DNA of 11,144 bases. Source: JBCKUK01 sp038924905 (GTDB lineage: Bacteria; Pseudomonadota; Gammaproteobacteria; Burkholderiales; Methylophilaceae). A program made the translations under genes and the position numbers. Numbering within the stretch: position 1 is the stretch's first letter; each line of letters starts with the position of its first letter. This document shows positions 5,155 to 11,144 of this stretch, piece by piece. The DNA is taken from contig JBCKUK010000039.1 of NCBI GenBank assembly GCA_038924905.1, positions 1 to 11,144 on the forward strand. Direction: 5' to 3'. Below the pieces are notes generated by a model. It had not been told where the DNA came from, did no database searches, and saw only the letters and a program-made list of their open reading frames with translations.

Positions 5155-7599
5155 TTAGTGCTTGGTAGCTGATGTTATCTCAGGCCTTTTTTCACCTGAA
5201 ACAGCCTCTGCTACCGGCACCTCCCCCTCGACTGCCTTAGGCACACGTTCCAGTGCCAATTCCAACACCTCATCTATCCACTCAACCGGATGAATATCGA
5301 GGCAATTCTTTATATTTTCAGGGATTTCTGCCAAATCCTTTACATTTTGTTGTGGAATCAGAACAGTCTTGATGCCGCCGCGATGCGCAGCCAATAGCTT
5401 CTCTTTAAGCCCGCCTATCGGCAACACTTCACCACGTAATGTGATTTCCCCCGTCATTGCCACGTCTGCACGCACAGGAATATTGGTTAGCACAGATACC
5501 AGTGCCGTTGTAATGCCAATTCCCGCACTTGGGCCATCTTTAGGAGTTGCGCCTTCAGGAAAATGGACATGAATATCGTTCTTTTCATAGAAGTCTGCCG
5601 TTATCCCCAAGCGCTTGGCACGGCTACGTACTACGCTCATGGCGGCCTGGACGGATTCTTGCATCACATCACCCAGCTTGCCGGTGGTAATCACCTTACC
5701 TTTACCCGGCATCAAAACAGACTCTATGGTCAGCAACTCGCCCCCGACAGAAGTCCAAGCCAGACCAGTTACTTGGCCAACCTGGTTTTCTTTGGCCACA
5801 AGGCCAAAATCAAAACGCTGCACGCCGAGATATTTTTCCAGATGACGTGGTGTTACGCTTATTTTACGCGCTGGCTTATTGCCAGCCGCCGCCTTTTGTC
5901 TATTGGTGAGTAATTCTTTCACTACTTTACGGCAAATCTTCGATATTTCACGATCAAGGTTACGCACACCAGCTTCGCGCGTGTAGTAGCGCACGATATC
6001 GCATATGGCGGCTTCTGATATGCTGATTTCATTTACTTTGAGGCCATGCATCTTAAGCTGTTTAGCCAAAAGATAGCGCATGGCGATGTTGACCTTCTCT
6101 TCCTCAGTGTAGCCAGCAAGGCGAATGATTTCCATCCGATCGAGCAATGCCTCAGGAATGTTCAAGGTATTAGCCGTAGCAACAAACATCACGTCAGACA
6201 GGTCGTATTCAACTTCGACATAATGATCAACAAACGTATGGTTTTGCTCGGGATCCAGCACTTCCAGCAAGGCGGAAGAAGGGTCGCCACGGAAGTCCTG
6301 CCCCATTTTGTCAACTTCATCCAGCAGAAAAAGCGGGTTTCTCACCCCGATTTTAGTCATGCTCTGCAGCACCTTGCCTGGCATAGAGCCAATGTAGGTG
6401 CGGCGATGGCCGCGAATCTCGGATTCATCACGCACGCCGCCCAGCGCCATGCGCACGAATTTTCTGTTAATTGCTTTGGCTATACTTTGCCCTAGCGAGG
6501 TCTTGCCCACGCCAGGCGGCCCAACCAGGCACAAGATAGGTGCTTTTAGCTTATCTACACGCTGTTGCACGGCTAAATACTCAACGATGCGCTCCTTAAC
6601 TTTTTCCAAACCATAGTGATCCGCATCCAGTATTGCTTCGGCAGCTAACAAATCCTTGCTGATTTTGGTCTTTTTCTTCCAGGGCAAACTCACCAGCGTT
6701 TCAATGTAGTTGCGCACCACCGATGCCTCAGCCGACATTGGCGACATCAATTTCAGTTTTTTCATCTCGGAACTAGCTTTGGTTAGCGCCTCTTTCGGCA
6801 TGCGTGCAGCTATGATGCGCTTCTCCAGATCTTCGATATCTGCGTTTTCGTCCTGCTCGCCAAGCTCTTTCTGAATTGCCTTCACTTGTTCGTTCAGGTA
6901 ATACTCGCGCTGACTCTTCTCCATTTGGCGTCTTACACGGCCACGAATACGCTTTTCAACCTGCAAGATGTCAATTTCGGCTTCCAGCAGGCTTAGGAGA
7001 TGCTCAAGCCGCTCGGTCACATTAAACATCTCCAGTATTTTCTGCTTTTCTTCTAACTTAAGAGTCAAGTGTGCCGTAATGGTATCGGCCAGACGTCCGG
7101 CATCATCAATCGTTGCCAAAAAGGTAAGGATTTCAGGGAGAATCTTTTTATTGAGTTTGACATACTGGTCAAACTGCGTGAACACCGTGCGCATCAAGCC
7201 TTGTGTTTCGCTATCGTCAACGGGCAAATCTTCAATGCGCCTGACTTTGGCAGCAAAACATTGGCCGGTCTCGATAAATTCAGTTACTTTTGCACGGTGC
7301 ACGCCCTCGACCAGCACCTTTACCGTGCCGTCTGGCAATGTGAGCATCTGCAGGATAGTAGCAATGGTGCCAACATCATACAAATCAGACGCATCAGGGT
7401 CGTCGTTATTCGGCGACTTCTGAGCAAGCAATAAAATCTGCTTGCCATGATCGGAAGCAATTTCCAGGGCTTTTGCTGACTTGGCACGACCGACAAACAA
7501 AGGGATGACGAGGTGTGGGTAGACCACCACATCGCGTAGGGGCAGTAGTGGTAATAGCCCCGATTCAGGTGAAAATACTGGTAGAACTTGTTCTGTCAT
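5155..7599 (-). CDS. lon: ATP-dependent Lon protease (La)
   Basis: The 814-residue product is a hexameric cytoplasmic protease that unfolds and degrades damaged and regulatory proteins. The N-terminal Lon substrate-binding domain covers about residues 13-210 (LPLLPLRDVVVYPHLVIPLFVGR). A helical region containing KSQREYYLNEQVKAIQKELGE follows. The AAA+ module has Walker A GPPGVGKT at 360-367 (Lys366) and Walker B FLLDEVDKM. The C-terminal protease domain has the Ser-Lys dyad Ser691 (DGPSAG) and Lys734 (GGLKEK), equivalent to E. coli Ser679 and Lys722. A tail of about 30 residues, rich in Glu, Val and Ala, makes it longer than the E. coli enzyme (784). An AAGG precedes the ATG. A sigma-32-type promoter lies upstream in the gap to clpX. 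Confidence 0.98.
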   Translation of the reverse strand: MTEQVLPVFSPESGLLPLLPLRDVVVYPHLVIPLFVGRAKSAKALEIASDHGKQILLLAQKSPNNDDPDASDLYDVGTIATILQMLTLPDGTVKVLVEGVHRAKVTEFIETGQCFAAKVRRIEDLPVDDSETQGLMRTVFTQFDQYVKLNKKILPEILTFLATIDDAGRLADTITAHLTLKLEEKQKILEMFNVTERLEHLLSLLEAEIDILQVEKRIRGRVRRQMEKSQREYYLNEQVKAIQKELGEQDENADIEDLEKRIIAARMPKEALTKASSEMKKLKLMSPMSAEASVVRNYIETLVSLPWKKKTKISKDLLAAEAILDADHYGLEKVKERIVEYLAVQQRVDKLKAPILCLVGPPGVGKTSLGQSIAKAINRKFVRMALGGVRDESEIRGHRRTYIGSMPGKVLQSMTKIGVRNPLFLLDEVDKMGQDFRGDPSSALLEVLDPEQNHTFVDHYVEVEYDLSDVMFVATANTLNIPEALLDRMEIIRLAGYTEEEKVNIAMRYLLAKQLKMHGLKVNEISISEAAICDIVRYYTREAGVRNLDREISKICRKVVKELLTNRQKAAAGNKPARKISVTPRHLEKYLGVQRFDFGLVAKENQVGQVTGLAWTSVGGELLTIESVLMPGKGKVITTGKLGDVMQESVQAAMSVVRSRAKRLGITADFYEKNDIHVHFPEGATPKDGPSAGIGITTALVSVLTNIPVRADVAMTGEITLRGEVLPIGGLKEKLLAAHRGGIKTVLIPQQNVKDLAEIPENIKNCLDIHPVEWIDEVLELALERVPKAVEGEVPVAEAVSGEKRPEITSATKH

Positions 7600-7656
7600 T
7601 ACGAGACCTTACAGTGTTGGCTGCACACGGCAACATACCATGTGCTTATAGCGTTT

Positions 7657-7683
7657 AATTGGGGCAAACGCCGAGGTTTCAAG
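7657..7683 (-). promoter_or_regulatory. Sigma-32 (heat-shock) promoter of lon
   Basis: On the minus strand CTTGAAA (7677-7683) is followed after 12 nt by CCCCAATT (7657-7664). The boxes match the RpoH consensus CTTGAAA / CCCCATNT at all but one position, and the spacing equals that of the E. coli groE promoter as I recall it. Transcription would begin about 50 nt before the lon ATG. A weaker sigma-70 reading of the same bases (TTGAAA with AATTAA) is possible. Confidence 0.8.
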
Positions 7684-7757
7684 TACTCACTTCTAAAGCC
7701 TGCTTCTAACCGCCAAGCCCGGCTGACTGGCAGTCTGACTCAAAACTTGACTTGGAC

Positions 7758-9023
7758 TTAACTTGCAGACTTGGCTAATCGCGGCTCGTCCGAGTAAATC
7801 AGGATAGGTGGCGTATCACCACGCACAGCACCTTCATCCACCACCACCTTGCTCAAATTGGTCAAGGAAGGCAAATCAAACATGATTTCAAGCAGCGCGT
7901 GCTCCATAATGGAACGTAGACCGCGTGCTCCAGTCTTTCGTTCCAGCGCTTTTTTGGCTATGAGTAACAATGCAGACTCGCGGAATTCCAGCTCCACACC
8001 TTCCATCTTGAACAGCTTGACATATTGCTTGGTAAGCGCATTCTTAGGCTCAACCAGAATGGTCATCAAAGCGGCTTCGTCCAATGATTCCAGAGTAGCC
8101 ACGACGGGCAGGCGCCCAACAAACTCCGGGATGAGGCCATACTTGATCAAATCTTCCGGCTCTACATCACGCAACACTTCACCAATGGCGCGCAGGTCAT
8201 CTTTACCCCTAACTTCCGCGCCAAAGCCGATGCCGCTTTTTTCCGAGCGGCGCAGAATGACCTTATCCAGGCCATCAAATGCCCCGCCGCAAATAAACAG
8301 GATATTGGTAGTATCCAGCTGCACAAATTCCTGGTTGGGGTGCTTGCGCCCACCTTGTGGCGGCACCGAGGCTATGGTGCCTTCAATGAGCTTAAGCAGG
8401 GCTTGCTGCACGCCTTCACCGGATACATCGCGAGTGATGGAAGGATTTTCGGACTTGCGCGTGATTTTGTCGATTTCATCAATATAAACAATACCACGCT
8501 GCGCCTTCTCAACCTCGTAATCACATTTCTGCAATAGCTTTTGCATGATGTTTTCTACATCCTCACCGACATAGCCGGCTTCAGTCAAAGTAGTAGCGTC
8601 TGCAATCACGAAAGGCACATCCAGTACCCGCGCCAGCGTTTGTGCAAGCAATGTCTTGCCTGAACCGGTAGGTCCAATAAGCAGGATATTGCTTTTGGCT
8701 ATCTCTACATCATCTTTTTGTGCAGTTTGGTCCAGGCGCTTGTAATGGTTGTAAACCGCGACCGCCAGGCTCTTCTTGGCGAAAGTTTGACCAATGACGT
8801 ACTGATCCAGAATTTCGCAGATTTCTTTGGGAGTGGGTCGGCTACTATCGCGTGGTTTGATGCCATCGCCGGTAATTTCTTCACGAATAATATCGTTACA
8901 GAGATCTACGCATTCGTCACAGATAAATACAGATGGCCCTGCAATCAGCTTTCTGACTTCATGCTGGCTTTTGCCACAGAACGAGCAATACAGCTGTTTT
9001 TCACCTTCTGCCTTGGCGGCCAT
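7758..9023 (-). CDS. clpX: ClpX, ATP-dependent unfoldase subunit of ClpXP
   Basis: The 421-residue product is a hexameric AAA+ unfoldase that recognises tagged proteins and feeds them to ClpP. The N-terminal zinc-binding domain uses Cys13, Cys16, Cys35 and Cys38. Walker A is GPTGSGKT (117-124), the pore loop is GYVG (150-153), and Walker B is VYIDEIDK (Asp182, Glu183). The RKH pore loop is at 226-228, and the ClpP-docking tripeptide IGF is at 265-267. A sensor-2 type GARGLR lies near the C-terminus. Length is as in E. coli (424). AGGGA lies a few nt before the ATG. It starts 31 nt after the clpP stop, in the classic tig-clpP-clpX order, so it is likely cotranscribed. No intrinsic terminator is evident after it, so readthrough into lon is possible. 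Confidence 0.98.
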   Translation of the reverse strand: MAAKAEGEKQLYCSFCGKSQHEVRKLIAGPSVFICDECVDLCNDIIREEITGDGIKPRDSSRPTPKEICEILDQYVIGQTFAKKSLAVAVYNHYKRLDQTAQKDDVEIAKSNILLIGPTGSGKTLLAQTLARVLDVPFVIADATTLTEAGYVGEDVENIMQKLLQKCDYEVEKAQRGIVYIDEIDKITRKSENPSITRDVSGEGVQQALLKLIEGTIASVPPQGGRKHPNQEFVQLDTTNILFICGGAFDGLDKVILRRSEKSGIGFGAEVRGKDDLRAIGEVLRDVEPEDLIKYGLIPEFVGRLPVVATLESLDEAALMTILVEPKNALTKQYVKLFKMEGVELEFRESALLLIAKKALERKTGARGLRSIMEHALLEIMFDLPSLTNLSKVVVDEGAVRGDTPPILIYSDEPRLAKSAS

Positions 9024-9054
9024 AGAGTTCCCTAAAGTAACTAATAACTATATC

Positions 9055-9681
9055 TTATGCGGCATCTGCACGGCTGGCAATAACCTTATCGACCAGACCA
9101 TAACTTACAGCTTGTTCTGCACTCATGAAATTATCACGATCAGTGTCGTTAGCAACGCGCTCAAGCGACTGGCCGGTGTGATAAGCCATGATTTGATTCA
9201 AGCGCTCACGTAAGAACAGGATCTCTTTTGCATGAATCTCAACATCTGAAGCCTGGCCTTCAAAAGCGCCTATGGGCTGATGAATCATCACGCGTGAATT
9301 GGGTAGTATAAGACGTTTTCCCTTGGCGCCTGCAGTCAACAACAGCGCTCCCATGCTGGCTGCCTGGCCGGTACACAGCGTACTGACATCCGGCTTGATA
9401 AATTGCATGGTGTCGTATATCGCCATACCCGCAGTCACTGAGCCGCCGGGCGAGTTGATATAAAACGAAACATCCTTATCCGGATTTTCAGCTTCCAGAA
9501 ACAATAATTGCGCTACCACTAAATTGGCAGTCATGTCATTCACCGGGCCAACCAGAAACACTACGCGCTCTTTAAGCAGGCGCGAGTAGATATCGTAAGA
9601 GCGCTCGCCGCGGCCGCTCTGCTCGATAACCATAGGGATAAGCCCTAGATTTTTCGGATCCCACTGGTCTTGTATGCTCAT
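9055..9681 (-). CDS. clpP: ClpP, proteolytic subunit of the Clp protease
   Basis: The 208-residue product is a serine peptidase that forms the barrel-shaped degradation chamber of ClpXP. The catalytic triad is visible: Ser109 in GQAASMGA, His134 in VMIHQPIG, and Asp183 in NDTDRDNF, matching E. coli Ser111, His136 and Asp185. The oxyanion-loop sequence NSPGGSV is at 76-82. A short N-terminal propeptide is likely, as in E. coli. The ATG overlaps the stop of tig by one base (TAATG), which implies translational coupling, and clpX follows closely, so protease and unfoldase are made together. Confidence 0.98.
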   Translation of the reverse strand: MSIQDQWDPKNLGLIPMVIEQSGRGERSYDIYSRLLKERVVFLVGPVNDMTANLVVAQLLFLEAENPDKDVSFYINSPGGSVTAGMAIYDTMQFIKPDVSTLCTGQAASMGALLLTAGAKGKRLILPNSRVMIHQPIGAFEGQASDVEIHAKEILFLRERLNQIMAYHTGQSLERVANDTDRDNFMSAEQAVSYGLVDKVIASRADAA

Positions 9682-10985
9682 TAAGCATTCCCCATCAAAT
9701 CATCAAATTTCACTTTTTTATCGGTCACCTTGGCAGATTTTAACACCAATTCCACTACATTTTCTTCAGTGGCCAAGGCGGCTGGCTCATCCAGTCTTTT
9801 TGGGTCAGCATAATACCAATGCACCACCTCTTCCGGCTTCTCAAAACTTTGCGAGAACTGATCCACCATTGCGCGAATTTGATCCGCATTGGCCTGTAGC
9901 TCATGCTTGTTTACCAGCTCAGCCAATATGAGACGCAAAGTTGCACCGTGTTTAGCCTGTTCTTCAAACATGGCTGGCTCCAGATTCACATTACTTAAAT
10001 CCACACCGCGCTGCTGGAGATTTTGTTGTGTCGTTTGCATCAGCCGATTGATTTCAGAGCCCACCAGGGCGCGCGGCACTTCAACCTTCACTGCGGCAAC
10101 CAAAGCTGAAAATACCTGTTCTTTAAGTTTCGAACGTATGCGTTTGGCTACTTCCTGCTTCAAACTCTCTTTAATTTCGGCCTGCATTTTTTTAACATCG
10201 CCGTCTTCAACGCCTAAACTACGCGCAAAATCGGCATCAATTTTTGGCAAAATGGCCTGCTCAACGCTACTCAAGGTAACGTCATAACTGACGGTCTTGC
10301 CCGCCAGTTGCTCTGGTTTGTGATTCTTCGGATAGGTAATTTTAAAGGCTTTTTTGCTGCCGGGCTTGCTGCCAATCAGGTTGTCGTCAAACGCTGCAAC
10401 ACGGCCACCCGCGCCCAGTACCAAATCAATACCTTGTTCGCCCGTACTTTCAACTTCTTTACCATCAATCGAAGCGTTTAGCACTACATTCACTTTGTCG
10501 CCTTTTTTCGCCGCGCGTTTAACCGGCTCAAAGGTTGCACGCTGCTCAATCAATACCTCGAGAGTCTTTTTCACATCAGCCTCGCTCACTTCCAGCGTCG
10601 GGCGTTCAATCTTGATTTTGCCCAGGCTGCCAACAACCACTTCCGGAAACACTTCAAACGTAGCAATGTATTCAAATTGTTCGGCGGCTTCTGCGAACGG
10701 TTTGTGCTCGATATTTGGAAAACCGGCGACGCGTAGCTTCTTTTCTTCAACCGCCTCCATAAAGCTACGCTCAACAGCGCCGGAAAACACTTCGTCACGT
10801 ACTTGCGGACCATGCTGCTGATGAATCAGGTTCATAGGCACTTTACCCGGGCGGAAACCGGCCATTTTGGCGGTGCGCGCAAGACGGCTGATGCGCTGGT
10901 TAACTTCTTCTTCCAAAGGCTTCATTGGCACCGTAATCGTCATGCGACGCTCTAATGTGCTGATGGTTTCAACAGTAACAGACAT
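9681..10985 (-). CDS. tig: Trigger factor, ribosome-associated chaperone and prolyl isomerase
   Basis: The 434-residue product (432 in E. coli) binds near the ribosome exit tunnel and shields nascent chains. The N-terminal ribosome-binding domain contains the signature GFRPGKVP (43-50), with Pro in place of the Lys of the E. coli FRK motif. The central FKBP-like isomerase domain is at about 155-245 (GDKVNVVLNASIDGKEV ... LVLGAGGRVAAFDDNLIG). The remaining C-terminal part forms the helical chaperone arms and tail. AAGGA lies about 9 nt before the ATG. The upstream gene is tRNA-Leu, 40 nt away, and clpP overlaps the stop by one base. Any separate promoter must lie in the short gap or beyond the tRNA. 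Confidence 0.98.
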   Translation of the reverse strand: MSVTVETISTLERRMTITVPMKPLEEEVNQRISRLARTAKMAGFRPGKVPMNLIHQQHGPQVRDEVFSGAVERSFMEAVEEKKLRVAGFPNIEHKPFAEAAEQFEYIATFEVFPEVVVGSLGKIKIERPTLEVSEADVKKTLEVLIEQRATFEPVKRAAKKGDKVNVVLNASIDGKEVESTGEQGIDLVLGAGGRVAAFDDNLIGSKPGSKKAFKITYPKNHKPEQLAGKTVSYDVTLSSVEQAILPKIDADFARSLGVEDGDVKKMQAEIKESLKQEVAKRIRSKLKEQVFSALVAAVKVEVPRALVGSEINRLMQTTQQNLQQRGVDLSNVNLEPAMFEEQAKHGATLRLILAELVNKHELQANADQIRAMVDQFSQSFEKPEEVVHWYYADPKRLDEPAALATEENVVELVLKSAKVTDKKVKFDDLMGNA

Positions 10986-11025
10986 GTGCTTTATTCCTTA
11001 TTCCATCTTTAGTAATTCATGAATT

Positions 11026-11110
11026 TGGTGCGAAAGGAGAGACTCGAACTCTCACGCCTTGCGGCGCTGGTACCTAAAACCAGTGCGTCTACCAATTCCG
11101 CCACTTTCGC
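11026..11110 (-). tRNA. tRNA-Leu (anticodon UAG)
   Basis: This 85-nt class II tRNA has an encoded CCA end. The acceptor stem is GCGAAAG/CTTTCGC with discriminator A. The D arm contains GGCGGAATTGGTAGACGC, the anticodon loop is TTTAGGT between CTGGT and ACCAG (anticodon TAG), the variable arm is long (GCGCCGCAAGGCGT), and the T arm contains GTTCGAGTC. It ends 40 nt before trigger factor, and no terminator separates them. Confidence 0.97.
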
Positions 11111-11144
11111 AGCTTGTTCAAGTTTATTAATATCAAACTTATTA

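Noticed and set aside
7684..7757. Possible intrinsic terminator after clpX (GACTG/CAGTC dyad and CAAGT repeats)
   Set aside because: The stem is short and no U-run follows, so termination cannot be supported.
7849..8487. 212-codon + strand frame inside clpX, and similar long antisense frames inside lon and tig
   Set aside because: They are Ser/Arg-rich shadows of strongly conserved genes, as expected from the codon bias of the opposite strand.
1..11144. CRISPR array, phage genes or toxin-antitoxin pair
   Set aside because: No spaced short repeats, phage structural genes or paired small genes of those types were found on either strand.

Overview
The window reads as the chromosome of a betaproteobacterium, probably of the Nitrosomonadales (Gallionellaceae or Methylophilaceae-like). 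The evidence is the gene order trigger factor - clpP - clpX - lon - HU - tRNA-Val - tRNA-Asp, moderate GC content, a TorF/Gcw_chp-type porin, and the close match of all housekeeping proteins to proteobacterial families. I cannot place it to genus from sequence alone. Apart from one transposase copy and a transposase/integrase remnant on the + strand, every recognisable gene lies on the minus strand, so transcription runs from right to left.

Right part (about 4494-11110), conserved core. tRNA-Leu(UAG) is followed by tig, clpP and clpX, with clpP overlapping tig by one base and clpX 31 nt behind clpP. lon follows after a 158-nt gap that holds a very good heat-shock (sigma-32) promoter. hupB (HU-beta) comes next, with its own near-consensus sigma-70 promoter and a hairpin plus U-run in its leader. 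tRNA-Val(UAC), tRNA-Asp(GUC) and an intrinsic terminator close the block. Functionally this is a protein quality-control cluster: a ribosome-bound chaperone, the ClpXP protease and the Lon protease, followed by a nucleoid protein.

Middle (about 3850-4493), junction. Beyond the tRNA-Asp terminator there are about 350 bases without a convincing gene, next to the N-terminal fragment of a DDE integrase/transposase on the + strand. The flank looks rearranged, and the core block gives way here to accessory genes.

Left part (1-3850), accessory. A TorF-type outer-membrane porin has a strong candidate sigma-54 promoter. It is followed by a lipoprotein-like NitT/TauT-type substrate-binding protein and then a membrane sensor with a HAMP domain that runs off the left edge. 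The binding protein and the sensor were originally a tight pair (stop and start one base apart) with no transporter subunits visible, which suggests sensing rather than uptake. An 822-bp IS6-family element now sits exactly between them. It is flanked by perfect 75-bp direct repeats instead of the usual 8-bp duplication, and because of this long repeat both genes keep their full coding sequence. The transposase of this copy is broken by an in-frame TGA where a tryptophan is expected.
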